64,000 nucleotides of DNA, from assembly GCF_036226365.1 (NCBI RefSeq), contig NZ_CP108462.1:9222501-9286500 (forward strand), read 5' to 3'. The position numbers and the translations under genes are program-made. Origin of the DNA: Streptomyces sp. NBC_01262. Its GTDB lineage: Bacteria > Actinomycetota > Actinomycetes > Streptomycetales > Streptomycetaceae. Position 1 is the first letter of the stretch. Each line of letters starts with the position of its first letter. Positions 43,315-52,552 of the stretch are shown here, piece by piece. Below the pieces are notes generated by a model that was not told the DNA's origin, searched no databases, and saw only the letters and a program-made list of their open reading frames with translations.

Positions 43315-44169
43315 CTACCTCCGGGACGGGGACGGGGACGGTGCCGGGAAGGCCGCGGCGAACGCCAGGCGTGCCGGCGAGTCGCCGTGCCGGTCGAGGA
43401 CGGCGAAGACGACGCGCTCGAAGCGGCCCGCGAAGCGCCCGCCGTCCGTGAGGAGGGTGCGGAAGGCGCGGGCGACGTCGGCCGGGTCGTTGCGGAACAC
43501 GCCGCAGCCCCAGGCGCCCAGTACGAGGCGGCGGTAGCCCTCGGCGGCTGCCACCTCCAGTACGCGCTCGCTGCGCGAGGCCAGCGCGGCGGGGATCAGG
43601 GCGGCGTCGGCCGGGCTCTGGCGGGCGATGACACCCGCGTTGGGCGCGGCCGAGGTCAGGAAGCCGACGGCGTACGGCTCTTCGAGGAGCCGGCCGCGGT
43701 CGTCGCGGTGGACGGGGACGGCCGGGGCGTGGATGACGCGGTCGGAGTAGAAGGGGCTGCGGTCGGCGCGGTGGGCGGCGTAGAAATCCGGCACGCGCAG
43801 GAGACATGTGTACAGGGCCGAGCCCCGGCACAGCGCCTCCTCCTGTGCCTGGGCGCCGTTGACGTAGCCGCCGCCGGGGTTGCGGGCGGACGCGAAGTTC
43901 AGCACGGCCACCGGGTCCGGGGCCTCGGCGGTGAAACGGCGGGCCGCCTGCAGGCTGCTCTCGCCGGTCACCTCGAAAGCCGTGGCTGGGCCCGGCGCCG
44001 TGTTGTCGTCGGGTACGGCGACCGGGCCCGGCCCGTACACCCGGGTGCCCTCGGCGGCGCGGGCCACCGAGGGGCCGAGCGTGACCTCGCGGCCGAGCGG
44101 CGAGCGGTAGCCGCCCGCCGCGACGATGGCCTGGTTCTCCTTGGCGATGCCGCGCAGGCGGGCGCTCAT
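43315..44169 (-). CDS. Bacterial-type poly(ADP-ribose) glycohydrolase (TIGR02452/DUF2263)
   Basis: A 284-residue macrodomain-fold hydrolase. The PARG signature GGG-X6-8-QEE is present as G99-G101 ... Q109-E111 (NPGGGYVNGAQAQEEAL), with the catalytic Glu pair. FASARNPGGG and LGAWGCGVFRNDP are typical of the microbial family. It removes ADP-ribose chains from proteins. No PARP gene is near. The C-terminus (PAPSPSPSRR) is low complexity. Confidence 0.88.
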   Translation of the reverse strand: MSARLRGIAKENQAIVAAGGYRSPLGREVTLGPSVARAAEGTRVYGPGPVAVPDDNTAPGPATAFEVTGESSLQAARRFTAEAPDPVAVLNFASARNPGGGYVNGAQAQEEALCRGSALYTCLLRVPDFYAAHRADRSPFYSDRVIHAPAVPVHRDDRGRLLEEPYAVGFLTSAAPNAGVIARQSPADAALIPAALASRSERVLEVAAAEGYRRLVLGAWGCGVFRNDPADVARAFRTLLTDGGRFAGRFERVVFAVLDRHGDSPARLAFAAAFPAPSPSPSRR

Positions 44170-44208
44170 GTTCGTTTCCCCGTCATCACGACGAGGCTAG
44201 GCGGGTGA

Positions 44209-45249
44209 CTAGCGGTTCGCCAGCCAATTGTCCTCCGCCGCGTAGTCGAACGGATCGCCTCCCGTCTTCGCGCGCTGCGCAAGGACGGGGAACACCTCGC
44301 GCCAGTCACCCTTGCGCAGCGCGGCAAGCGTCCAGTCGATCGTGGCCGGCAGCGAGTCCTCGTACGACGTCACCGCCCGGTAGCCGAGTTCGCGCTCCGC
44401 CCCGGCCATGCCGAACACCAGCGGGTAGGGCGTCGACCACGGCGTCTCCCCGACCTGGCCGACCGGCGGCGGGCCGTCCACGAGCACGGTCTCGCAGGAC
44501 CAGCCCATCGCGGCGTCGATCGCGGCACCGATCTCCGCCACGGTCGGGGTGCGCGGATCCACGGCGTTGAGCACCCGGGAGCCCGGCTTGCGCGCGGCCA
44601 GCCGCACCAGCTCCGCGATGTTGGCGCTGCTCGCGGGGGAGAAGCGGCTCGTACCGCCCCACGACAGCACGCGCACGGGCCGCCGGTCCAGCACCCGCTG
44701 GATGAACCACAATTCGCGCAGTGCCGGGCTGTGAGGCCCGTGGATGGCCCCGGCGCGCAGCAGCGTCGTCGGCAGCCGGTCGCCCGCCGCCAGCAACTCC
44801 CGTTCCAGGGCGACCTTCCTCGTGCTGTACGTCGCATCACCCGGCGCCACGGTCGGGCACTCCTCCGGGACCGGCACGGGGTATCGGGGGAAGCCGTCCG
44901 GCTCCTCCTGCGTGTCGAAGCCGCGGCCCTGCTCGTCCTCGTACACCGACGCGCTGGAGATCACCACCGCCGAGCCGATCCGGTCCGCCAGTCCCAGCAA
45001 CTGCCGTGCGTCGCCCGCGTCGTAGGCCACGCAGTCCAGCAGTGCGTCGCACCCGTCGCCGAGCGCCGCCGCCAGCGCCGCGTCGTCCCCCCGGTCCACC
45101 CGCACCGGCCGTACGCCCTCCGGCCAGTCCTCGTCGGCGCCGCCGCCCCGAGAGGCGGCCCGCACCTCCCACCCGTCCTCGGCCAGCGCGCGCACCGCCG
45201 CCCGCCCGATCTGCCCGGTCGCCCCGATCACGAATGCGGTTGATGTCAT
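44209..45249 (-). CDS. NAD(P)-dependent epimerase/dehydratase
   Basis: A 346-residue extended-SDR protein: Rossmann motif VIGATGQIGRAA, active-site Tyr/Lys in TYSTRKVALE and SSASVYEDEQG. ATG at 45249 is chosen; the open frame to 45345 reaches into the promoter shared with the divergent MFS gene. Substrate unknown; a nucleotide sugar or small carbonyl compound are both possible. Confidence 0.85.
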   Translation of the reverse strand: MTSTAFVIGATGQIGRAAVRALAEDGWEVRAASRGGGADEDWPEGVRPVRVDRGDDAALAAALGDGCDALLDCVAYDAGDARQLLGLADRIGSAVVISSASVYEDEQGRGFDTQEEPDGFPRYPVPVPEECPTVAPGDATYSTRKVALERELLAAGDRLPTTLLRAGAIHGPHSPALRELWFIQRVLDRRPVRVLSWGGTSRFSPASSANIAELVRLAARKPGSRVLNAVDPRTPTVAEIGAAIDAAMGWSCETVLVDGPPPVGQVGETPWSTPYPLVFGMAGAERELGYRAVTSYEDSLPATIDWTLAALRKGDWREVFPVLAQRAKTGGDPFDYAAEDNWLANR

Positions 45250-45405
45250 GCCGGTGACGCTACGGGCGAGCGGCGCCCGGGCCCAGTGGCGTTCGCCGAG
45301 CGCGGATCCGCCACAGGCGCAATGCGCGGGCCCCTCGACGCCCACCCGTCACACCTGAATACTGATTTCGCGTTCAACATTCGGGGTATCAACACGGAGG
45401 AACAC

Positions 45406-46782
45406 ATGGGCAGTTGGGATTTACCCGTACCCAAAATCCTCGACCGGTCGCGGTCGGTCGCCCCGCCGGGCTGGAGCCGATGGCTGGTCCCGCCCGCCGC
45501 CCTGTCCATCCACCTCGCGATCGGCCAGGCCTACGCCTGGAGCGTGTTCAAGCCGCCGCTCGAATCCTCGCTGAACCTCTCCGGCACCCTCAGCGCGCTG
45601 CCCTTCCAGCTCGGCATCGTCATGCTCGGGCTGTCCGCCGCGTTCGGCGGCACACTCGTCGAGCGCAACGGCCCGCGCTGGGCGATGAGCGTGTCCCTGG
45701 TCTGCTTCTCCTCCGGCTTCCTGATCGCGTCCCTGGGCGCCGCCACCCGCCAGTACTGGCTGGTGGTCCTCGGCTACGGCTTCGTCGGCGGCATCGGCCT
45801 GGGCATCGGCTACATCTCGCCGGTGTCCACCCTCATCAAGTGGTTCCCCGACAGACCCGGCATGGCCACCGGCATCGCCATCATGGGCTTCGGCGGCGGC
45901 GCGCTGATCGCCTCGCCCTGGTCGGCGCAGATGCTCAAGTCCTTCGGCTCGGACTCCTCCGGCATCGCCCTGTCCTTCCTCGTCCTCGGCCTCGCCTACG
46001 CGGTCTTCATGTCACTGGGCGTGCTGCTGGTCCGCGTACCGGCGCCCGGCTGGAAACCCGCCGGATGGACCGCGCCGGACCCGGCCGCCGTCACCCCGCT
46101 GGTCAGCGGAGCCGACGTATCGGCCCGCAACGCCATCCGCACACCCCAGTTCTGGTGCCTGTGGGTGCTGCTGTGCTGCAACGTCACCGCGGGCATCGGC
46201 ATCCTGGAGAAGGCCGCCCCTATGGTGACGGACTTCTTCGCCGACACCTCCGTACCCGTCGGAGCCAGCGCGGCCGCCGGGTTCGTGGCCATGCTCTCGC
46301 TCGCCAACATGTCCGGCCGGTTCGTCTGGTCCAGCACCTCCGACCTGATCGGCCGCAAGAACGTCTACCGCCTCTACCTCGGCGCCGGCGCCCTCAGCTA
46401 CCTCGTCATCGCCATCGCGGGCAACGCGTCCAAGCCGCTGTTCATCATCTGCACCATGCTGATCCTGTCCTTCTACGGCGGCGGCTTCGCCACCATCCCC
46501 GCCTACCTCAAGGACCTGTTCGGCACCTACCAGGTCGGCGCCATCCACGGCCGCCTGCTCACCGCCTGGTCCACGGCCGGCGTCCTGGGCCCGCTCATCG
46601 TCAACGCCATCGCCGACGCCCAGAAGTCCGCCGGGCGCACCGGCCCGGCCCTCTACACGATGTCGGTCTACATCATGGTCGGGCTGCTCGCCGTCGGCTT
46701 CGCCGCCAACGAGTTCGTACGCCCGGTCCACCCCCGCTTCCACGAGCCGAAGGAGGCCCCGCATGAGCACGCCCACACCTGA
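45406..46782 (+). CDS. OFA-family MFS transporter (oxalate/formate-type), TTA codon at position 6
   Basis: A 458-residue, 12-helix carrier. SIHLAIGQAYAWSVFKPPLE, GGIGLGIGYISPVSTLIKWF and GFGGGALIASPW identify the OxlT-like OFA family, exchangers of small carboxylates. Leu6 is encoded by TTA (45421-45423), an early bldA-dependent codon. ATG at 45406 has GGAGG. A 42-residue membrane protein gene overlaps the 3' end. Confidence 0.88.
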   Translation: MGSWDLPVPKILDRSRSVAPPGWSRWLVPPAALSIHLAIGQAYAWSVFKPPLESSLNLSGTLSALPFQLGIVMLGLSAAFGGTLVERNGPRWAMSVSLVCFSSGFLIASLGAATRQYWLVVLGYGFVGGIGLGIGYISPVSTLIKWFPDRPGMATGIAIMGFGGGALIASPWSAQMLKSFGSDSSGIALSFLVLGLAYAVFMSLGVLLVRVPAPGWKPAGWTAPDPAAVTPLVSGADVSARNAIRTPQFWCLWVLLCCNVTAGIGILEKAAPMVTDFFADTSVPVGASAAAGFVAMLSLANMSGRFVWSSTSDLIGRKNVYRLYLGAGALSYLVIAIAGNASKPLFIICTMLILSFYGGGFATIPAYLKDLFGTYQVGAIHGRLLTAWSTAGVLGPLIVNAIADAQKSAGRTGPALYTMSVYIMVGLLAVGFAANEFVRPVHPRFHEPKEAPHEHAHT

Positions 46783-46891
46783 GAAGGACCGCCGCCCGCT
46801 GATCGCGTTCGCGTGGCTGTGGGTCTCGGCGCCGTTCGCCTACGGCCTGTACGAGCTGTTCCTGAAGGCCGCCAAGCTCTTCAGCGGCTGA
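46763..46891 (+). CDS. MFS transporter small subunit (42 residues)
   Basis: A single-span membrane peptide: charged N-terminus MSTPTPEKDRRP, then LIAFAWLWVSAPFAYGLYEL and FLKAAKLFSG. It begins inside the last 20 bases of the MFS gene, behind an AAGGAGG site that is itself within MFS codons. Small proteins of this kind are paired with OFA-type carriers in actinobacteria, so it is likely a carrier subunit. Confidence 0.8.
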   Translation: MSTPTPEKDRRPLIAFAWLWVSAPFAYGLYELFLKAAKLFSG

Positions 46892-46922
46892 CCCGCGGCG
46901 GCCCTGGGCGGCCCTGGGCGGC

Positions 46923-47633
46923 CTAGGCGGCTTTGCCCTTCGCCTTGGCCGCCTCGGCCTGCTGCTCCGCCTTGACGTCGGTGGCGTAGCGGTCGACGTA
47001 CTCCTGCCCGGACATGCCGAGGATCGCGTAGATGATCTCGTCCGTGACGGCGCGCACCACATGGCGCTCGCCGTCCATCCCGTCGAACCGCGAGAACTCC
47101 AGCGGCTCGCCGAAGCGGATGGTCACCCGCCTGATCCTCGGCACCACCCGGCCCGTCGGCTGGATCTCGAAGGTGCCGACCATCGCGCACGGAATCACCG
47201 GCACCTGCGCCTTCAGCGCCATCCGCGCGACCCCGACACGGCCCTTGTACAGCCGCCCGTCGTGCGAGCGCGTGCCCTCGGGATAGATGCCGAGCAGCTC
47301 GCCGCGCCCCAGCACGCCCAGCCCCTCCCGCAGCGCGGCCTCGCCCGCCTTGCCGCCGGAGCGGTCCACCGGGATCTGGCCGGCGCTGCGGAAGAACGCG
47401 GCGACCAGCCGGCCCCTGATGCCGGGGCCGGTGAAGTACTCCTGCTTCGCCAGGAAGGTGATCCGGCGCGGCAGGATCGCGGGCATCAGGAAGTGGTCGG
47501 AGAACGACAGATGGTTGCCCGCCACGATCGCGGGGCCCTCGGCCGGGATGTGCTCCAGCCCCTCGATGCGCGGCCGGAACATCAGCCGCAGCAGCGGGCC
47601 GAGCAGTACGTACTTCAGTACGCGGTAGAACAT
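46923..47633 (-). CDS. 1-acyl-glycerol-3-phosphate acyltransferase family (PlsC-like)
   Basis: A 236-residue membrane-associated acyltransferase. The HX4D motif is NHLSFSD, the acceptor motif YPEGTRSHDG, and VPVIPCAMVG completes the set. Works in phospholipid synthesis or lipid remodelling. The C-terminus is Ala/Lys-rich (AEQQAEAAKAKGKAA). Confidence 0.92.
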   Translation of the reverse strand: MFYRVLKYVLLGPLLRLMFRPRIEGLEHIPAEGPAIVAGNHLSFSDHFLMPAILPRRITFLAKQEYFTGPGIRGRLVAAFFRSAGQIPVDRSGGKAGEAALREGLGVLGRGELLGIYPEGTRSHDGRLYKGRVGVARMALKAQVPVIPCAMVGTFEIQPTGRVVPRIRRVTIRFGEPLEFSRFDGMDGERHVVRAVTDEIIYAILGMSGQEYVDRYATDVKAEQQAEAAKAKGKAA

Positions 47634-47691
47634 GACAGCCGCCTCCCCCTGATGACGTACGCACCGTAGCGCGTCCCGCGCATGCGGCGCT

Positions 47692-47853
47692 TCAGCGCGG
47701 CACTCTGATCGCCAGCACGCCCGCCGTCGTGAGCCCCAGCACCACCCACGCGAACCACAGCCAGCCGTTCGCGCCGAGCGCGACGGTGTAGGCGGTGACC
47801 GCCACCAGGCATGCCATGGTGCACAGCGCCATCGCCTTCCCAGGTGCTCGCAT
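47692..47853 (-). CDS. Small two-span membrane protein (53 residues)
   Basis: Reads MRAPGKAMALCTMACLVAVT, then a second hydrophobic stretch LWFAWVVLGLTTAGVLAI and ends RVPR. ATG at 47853 has GGAGGAG seven bases upstream, which supports a real gene despite its size. No family recognised. It lies between the acyltransferase and a hypothetical gene on the same strand. Confidence 0.6.
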   Translation of the reverse strand: MRAPGKAMALCTMACLVAVTAYTVALGANGWLWFAWVVLGLTTAGVLAIRVPR

Positions 47854-47946
47854 TCACGTGCTCCTCCCCGACGGGCCGGCTTCCATGGTCGCCCCGGCGG
47901 CGGCCGGGCGCCACTGCCGTGCGGTGATCCTCAGAACGTCAGAACG

Positions 47947-48966
47947 TCACCAGTCGCCGTCCGTGACCTGGCCGCCGTCCTTGAGCTGGTGCACCTGTCC
48001 CGGCGCGGGTTCGGTCCACGGCTGCTGGTCCTCGCCCAGCCAGTCGCCGACCGGCTGGACCTCCGCCAGCGGCCCGGCCGCCGGAAGGTCGTCGGCATCG
48101 GCGTCGTAGTAGTCGAACCACGGCAGACCCGCCGCGGTGTACGCCGCCCGGTCCACCGGGGACGACGGCGGGGCCTCGCCGGTGATGTGCCGCCACTGCG
48201 GGGCCGTCGCCAGGTGTACGAAGACCCGGCCGGAGGCCTGCTCCCACCAGTCGGCGAGCGGCCGCTCGTCCCGGTACACCTCCTGCCGCATACGGCCGCC
48301 CGCGCCGAGGCCCATCGCGGGCGCGGCGCGAGGCGCGAGGCCTCCGAAGACGTTCCCCGTCAGCATCGTCGCCGGCGACTTCTCCTCGGCGGCCACGCCC
48401 CACGGGCCCCGCTGGGAGACCCGGCGCCGCCGCTGCTCGGCCCGCCATGCGGCCAGCGGCCCCTCGCCCAGCTCGAAGACCTGCAGCTGTACGCCGCCCC
48501 AGACCTCCTCGCCGGAGACCTGCCCCTCCACCGTCGCGCCGAGCCCCAGCGGCACCGCCACGAACTGCCGGATCGTGCCGGCGCCGGAGTTGATGCCGTC
48601 CAGCCAGGGCTGGCGCGGCAGGACCACGTAGTTCTGCGGATCCCGGGACAGCCGGTCGCTCCACGGCCGGCCCGACACCGCGCACACCTTGCCGACACCC
48701 ACCTGCAGCGCGGCCGGCGCGGTCGCCGAGAAGCTCAGCCACATGGCCTCGCGCTGGTAGACCGGCAGCATCACCCCGCCCCGCTCCAGCCACTGCGCGG
48801 GCGTCCGGTCCGGGTAGTCGGCCACCGAGCGCAGCGGGAAGGTCCCGAGCCCCGGTGGCAGCGGATGCGTGCCCGTCTCCGGCAGCCTCAGGGTGCGCAT
48901 GAACCGCACCGTCACTCCGCCCGGCAGCTGAACCGCCGAGCCCGATATCCGTACCTGGCCGCCCAT
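47947..48966 (-). CDS. Conserved hypothetical protein
   Basis: A 339-residue soluble protein starting MGGQVRISGSAVQLPGGVTV. I recognise no named domain. It is rich in aromatic residues with several WxxR/PW segments (PQNYVVLPRQPWLDGINSGA; QVFELGEGPLAAWRAEQRRR) and resembles uncharacterised actinobacterial proteins I cannot name. ATG at 48966 has GGAGGGAG. It follows the CtaG-like gene by 31 bp. Confidence 0.65.
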   Translation of the reverse strand: MGGQVRISGSAVQLPGGVTVRFMRTLRLPETGTHPLPPGLGTFPLRSVADYPDRTPAQWLERGGVMLPVYQREAMWLSFSATAPAALQVGVGKVCAVSGRPWSDRLSRDPQNYVVLPRQPWLDGINSGAGTIRQFVAVPLGLGATVEGQVSGEEVWGGVQLQVFELGEGPLAAWRAEQRRRRVSQRGPWGVAAEEKSPATMLTGNVFGGLAPRAAPAMGLGAGGRMRQEVYRDERPLADWWEQASGRVFVHLATAPQWRHITGEAPPSSPVDRAAYTAAGLPWFDYYDADADDLPAAGPLAEVQPVGDWLGEDQQPWTEPAPGQVHQLKDGGQVTDGDW

Positions 48967-48997
48967 CGGGGTCTCCCTCCGGGAGGCCGCGCCCCCG

Positions 48998-49966
48998 TCA
49001 GCCGCGGCCCCGTGCATCCAAGGATGCCAAGTATGCGTTGTATGCCGCCAGTTCCGCGTCCCCGTCACGGTCCGCCGCCCGGTCCTTGCGCCTCGCCTGC
49101 CGCTGCTCGCTCATGTACCACTGGAACAACAGCGCCACCAGCACGATCACCGACGGGATCTCACTGAACGCCCACGCGATGCCGCCCGCCGCCGTCTGGT
49201 CGTCCAGCGGATCGATCCCCAGCGACGCCGGCGGATGGAGGAAGGTCGTCACCATCGGCTCGCTCGCCATCATCAGCGCGATCCCGAAGAACGCGTGGAA
49301 CGGCATCCCCGCGAACAGCTCCAGCATGCGGATGATGTACCCCGGCCGGTTCGGCCCCGGGTCCACGCCCATGATCGGCCAGAAGAAGATCAGGCCCACC
49401 GCCAGGAAGTGCGTCATCATCACGATGTGCCCGGCCCGGCTGCCCATCAGGAAGTCGAACAGCGGGCTGAAGTACAGCCCGTACAGGCTCGCGATGAACA
49501 GCGGGATGGTGAACGCGGGATGCGAGATCACCTTCATGTACCGGCTGTGCAGCAGCGCCACCAGGAGCTCCCGGGGCCCCTTGCGCCCCCGGGCCGCCGT
49601 CGGCAGAGCGCGCAGGGTCAGCGTCACCGGCGCGCCCAGCAGAATCAGGATGGGCGAGACCATGCTGATCACCATGTGCTGCACCATATGGACGCTGAAC
49701 ATCACCATCCCGTAGTCGTTCAGCGCCGTGCACATCACCGCCGCGATCGTCAGCACCCCCGCCGCGAACGCCACCACCCGCCCCACCGGCCAGCTGTCCC
49801 CGCGCCTGCGGAGCCGCACCACGCCCCACCCGTACAGCGCCAGCGCCAGCACACACCCCACCAGGAAGACCGGATCCCCGCCCCCGGCGAACTCCAGCCC
49901 CCGCCCGAACGTGAACGGCGGCAAATCCGTCATGGTGCCGTGCCCGCCGTGGTCCATCCCTGCCAC
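48998..49966 (-). CDS. Cytochrome c oxidase assembly protein (Caa3/CtaG-like)
   Basis: A 322-residue membrane protein with seven or so hydrophobic segments. VHMVQHMVISMVSPILILLGAP, YSPLFDFLMGSRAGHIVMM and GVDPGPNRPGYIIRMLELF match the caa3_CtaG family, linked to copper delivery or oxidase assembly. His/Met-rich N-terminus MAGMDHGGHGTM suggests copper binding. ATG at 49966. Confidence 0.88.
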   Translation of the reverse strand: MAGMDHGGHGTMTDLPPFTFGRGLEFAGGGDPVFLVGCVLALALYGWGVVRLRRRGDSWPVGRVVAFAAGVLTIAAVMCTALNDYGMVMFSVHMVQHMVISMVSPILILLGAPVTLTLRALPTAARGRKGPRELLVALLHSRYMKVISHPAFTIPLFIASLYGLYFSPLFDFLMGSRAGHIVMMTHFLAVGLIFFWPIMGVDPGPNRPGYIIRMLELFAGMPFHAFFGIALMMASEPMVTTFLHPPASLGIDPLDDQTAAGGIAWAFSEIPSVIVLVALLFQWYMSEQRQARRKDRAADRDGDAELAAYNAYLASLDARGRG

Positions 49967-50053
49967 TCTCCTGTCGTGCGTCTTGCCCGCACCAGACTAG
50001 GGGTGCCGTGGCGAGAGGCGTTCGCCGGGTTGCGCAGCCCGCCGGCTGCGCTT

Positions 50054-50078
50054 TGTCCTCAATCGCCGGACGGGCTGA
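50054..50078. repeat. Dispersed intergenic repeat, copy 4
   Basis: TCCTCAATCGCCGGACGGGC, identical to copy 1, then TGA. It merges with an 18-bp perfect palindrome (CGGGCTGAATTCAGCCCG, 50071-50088). Confidence 0.85.
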
Positions 50079-50084
50079 ATTCAG

Positions 50085-50117
50085 CCCGTCCCGCCACCGG
50101 GACGGCGGCGGGACGGG
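50085..50117 (-). terminator. Hairpin terminator of the VOC gene
   Basis: Perfect 11-bp stem CCCGTCCCGCC/GGCGGGACGGG (50085-50095 with 50107-50117), 25 bp past the stop at 50142. Confidence 0.75.
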
Positions 50118-50141
50118 CGGGGAGGGGCGGAGGGCGAAGCC

Positions 50142-50516
50142 TCAGGGCTCCTGCAGGACGGACAGGACGTTTCCGGCGGGATCCTTGAACCATGCGATCT
50201 GCGGTCCCGGGTCGCCGCGCATGATGCCCTTGTCGTCGGCTTTGAAGTCGTCGTACCTCTCGAAACGCACTCCGCGCGCCGTGAGGTCGTCCACGGCCCG
50301 GTCGATGTCCTCCACGGGGAAGTTGAGGATGGTGAAGGTCGCCGGGGTGTGGTCCGGCTTGGGGTAGACGAAGATCCTCGTGCCGCCGGCGATGTTCAGC
50401 ATCAGCATGCCGTTCTCCTCGGAGACCGACAGGCCGAGCGTGTCGCCGTAGAAGGCCTTGGCCCTGCCGATGTCGTCGACGGCGAAGCCGCTGAACGCCT
50501 TGGTGTCCCTGAACAT
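50142..50516 (-). CDS. VOC family (glyoxalase/bleomycin-resistance-like) protein
   Basis: A 124-residue vicinal-oxygen-chelate protein: [20 protein letters not shown] at the start, [20 protein letters not shown] in the middle, [15 protein letters not shown] at the end. Single-domain, dimer expected. Substrate unknown. Confidence 0.88.
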   Translation of the reverse strand: MFRDTKAFSGFAVDDIGRAKAFYGDTLGLSVSEENGMLMLNIAGGTRIFVYPKPDHTPATFTILNFPVEDIDRAVDDLTARGVRFERYDDFKADDKGIMRGDPGPQIAWFKDPAGNVLSVLQEP

Positions 50517-50555
50517 GGGATGTACCCCCTTTCGCCTCCCAGTCTGCTCGTACGA

Positions 50556-50589
50556 AAGCCGCCCCGCAGCCTGAGCTGCGGGGCGGCTT
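50556..50589 (-). terminator. Hairpin terminator of pfkA
   Basis: A perfect 14-bp stem AGCCGCCCCGCAGC/GCTGCGGGGCGGCT (50557-50570 with 50575-50588) with loop CTGA, plus one extra A-T pair, 22 bp past the stop. Confidence 0.88.
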
Positions 50590-50610
50590 CCAGGGCTCGG
50601 AGCCCGAGGC

Positions 50611-51636
50611 TCAGAGCACGCACTCCGCCTCGATGTACCGCTCGGCCGGCACCGTCTTCAGGTGGTCCACGGCCTCGGCGAGCGGGACCAGCACGATGTC
50701 GGTGCCCCGCAGTGCGGTCATGTTGCCGAAGGCGCCCGCGTGCGCCGCCTCCACCGCGTGCCAGCCGAAGCGCGTCGCCAGGACGCGGTCGTACGCGGTG
50801 GGCGTGCCGCCGCGCTGGACGTGGCCGAGGATGACCGGGCGGGCCTCCTTGCCGAGCCGCTCCTCCAGCTCGACGGAGAGCTGGTTGGCGACACCGGTGA
50901 AGCGCTCGTGGCCGTAGACGTCCTTGACGCCCGAGGAGAACTCCATCGTGCCCTCGCGGGGCTTCGCGCCCTCGGAGACCACGACGATGGCGAACTTCTT
51001 GCCGGCCTCGAACCGCTTGCCGACCAGCGCTGTGAGCTCGGCGATGTCGAAGGGCCGCTCGGGGACGACGATCGCGTGCGCGCCGGCGGCCATGCCGGAG
51101 TGCAGGGCGATCCAGCCGGTGTGGCGGCCCATGACCTCGACGATCAGGACGCGCTGGTGGGACTCGGCGGTGGTCTTCAGCCGGTCCAGGGCCTCGGTGG
51201 CGACACCGACGGCCGTGTCGAAGCCGAAGGTGACATCCGTCGAGGAGATGTCGTTGTCGATGGTCTTGGGCACGCCCACGATCGGCAGCCCGCTGTCCGA
51301 CAGCAGCCGGGCGGCCTTCAGGGTGCCCTCGCCGCCGATCGGGATGATCGCGTCCAGACCGAGGTCGGCGACATGGCCCCTGGCCTGCTCGACGCCGCCC
51401 CGCAGGTGCTCGGGGCGGACCCGGGAGGAGCCGAGAATCGTTCCGCCGCGCGCCAGGATGCCGCTGACGGCGTCCAGGTCGAGCTTGCGGTAGTCACATT
51501 CGAGCAGGCCCTTCCAGCCGTCGTGGAAGCCTATGACCTCGTCGCCGTGGTCGACCACGGCGCGGTGCACCACGGACCGGATGACGGCGTTCAGGCCGGG
51601 GCAGTCGCCACCGCTCGTCAGCACACCAATACGCAT
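50611..51636 (-). CDS. pfkA: 6-phosphofructokinase
   Basis: A 341-residue glycolytic enzyme: [48 protein letters not shown] and [15 protein letters not shown]. The residue after the acidic one in GGEG is Gly, which marks ATP dependence; PPi-dependent relatives have Asp there. Lys in PKTIDND is usual in the actinobacterial group. ATG at 51636. It follows gatD by 173 bp with an own promoter region. Confidence 0.95.
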   Translation of the reverse strand: MRIGVLTSGGDCPGLNAVIRSVVHRAVVDHGDEVIGFHDGWKGLLECDYRKLDLDAVSGILARGGTILGSSRVRPEHLRGGVEQARGHVADLGLDAIIPIGGEGTLKAARLLSDSGLPIVGVPKTIDNDISSTDVTFGFDTAVGVATEALDRLKTTAESHQRVLIVEVMGRHTGWIALHSGMAAGAHAIVVPERPFDIAELTALVGKRFEAGKKFAIVVVSEGAKPREGTMEFSSGVKDVYGHERFTGVANQLSVELEERLGKEARPVILGHVQRGGTPTAYDRVLATRFGWHAVEAAHAGAFGNMTALRGTDIVLVPLAEAVDHLKTVPAERYIEAECVL

Positions 51637-51739
51637 TGCTCGTAACTCCCACAGATCGATCCGGGCGACCGGACACCGTCGTCCGGATGGACCGCGACGA
51701 AGCCGTCGCAATTCTTACGATACTTATCGCCGGTCAAAT

Positions 51740-51753
51740 GGCGCTTAAGCGCC
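51740..51753. promoter_or_regulatory. 14-bp perfect palindrome between gatD and pfkA
   Basis: GGCGCTTAAGCGCC, flanked by unusually AT-rich DNA (51705-51740). Located 104 bp upstream of pfkA. It may be an operator or terminate gatD. On the minus strand TTGACC at 51731-51736 could serve as a -35 box downstream of it. Confidence 0.45.
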
Positions 51754-51809
51754 CGCAGTGCGGACAGAGGATTACAGGTCAGGGCGGCCGGGCCCCGGCC
51801 GGGCCCCGG

Positions 51810-52538
51810 TCAGGCGGGCTGGCTGGCGGCCGCGATGCGCTCGGCGCGCAGCGCCTCGTACCACTGGTCGTCGGCCGGCGGCAGGGCTTTCACATCCAGC
51901 GCCAGCTTGATCAGCATGTCGGCGATCTGCGGATTGCGGGCCATGACCGGGCCGTGCATGTAGGTGCCGAAGACGGTGTCGTTGTACGCGCCCTCGGTGC
52001 CGTCGCCCGTGCCGTTGCCGTTGCCGAACCGGGTCCGGGCGAAGGGCTTGGCGCCGCGGCCGACGTGGGTGATGCCCTGGTGGTTCTCGAAGCCCGTCAG
52101 CGGGGGCAGGCCGAGCGCGGGGTCGATGTCGGCCAGTACGTCGCCGACGCAGCGCTCGCCCTCGCCGCGCACGCTGACCACGTCGAGCAGGCCCAGGCCC
52201 GGCTCGGGGCGGCCGAGGTCGTTGACGAACTCGTGGCCGAGGATCTGGTAGCCCGCGCACACCGAGAAGACGATGGCGCCGTTCTCCACCGCGCGGGCCA
52301 GCCCGCCGTCGCGGCGCAGCCGCTCGGAGGCGAGGCGCTGCGGGCGGTCCTCGCCGCCGCCGATGAGGTAGATGTCGCCGGAGGTCGGGATCGGCTGGTC
52401 GGACCGTACGTCGAGCCGGGTGACGGGGACGCGGCGCTGGCGGGCGCGGCGTTCGACGACCAGGACGTTGCCCTGGTCGCCGTAGGTGCTCAGCAGGTCG
52501 GGGTAGACCCAGACGACACGCAGGCTTGAGTCGCTCAT
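51810..52538 (-). CDS. gatD: Lipid II isoglutaminyl synthase, glutaminase subunit GatD
   Basis: A 242-residue class I (cobyric-acid-synthase-like) glutamine amidotransferase. Nucleophile Cys in FSVCAGYQILG and His in GTYMHGPVMARNP. With MurT it amidates D-Glu of lipid II stem peptides at the membrane's inner face. ATG at 52538 lies 14 bp after murT. C-terminus AERIAAASQPA. Confidence 0.93.
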   Translation of the reverse strand: MSDSSLRVVWVYPDLLSTYGDQGNVLVVERRARQRRVPVTRLDVRSDQPIPTSGDIYLIGGGEDRPQRLASERLRRDGGLARAVENGAIVFSVCAGYQILGHEFVNDLGRPEPGLGLLDVVSVRGEGERCVGDVLADIDPALGLPPLTGFENHQGITHVGRGAKPFARTRFGNGNGTGDGTEGAYNDTVFGTYMHGPVMARNPQIADMLIKLALDVKALPPADDQWYEALRAERIAAASQPA

Positions 52539-52552
52539 GATTCGTCTCTCCC

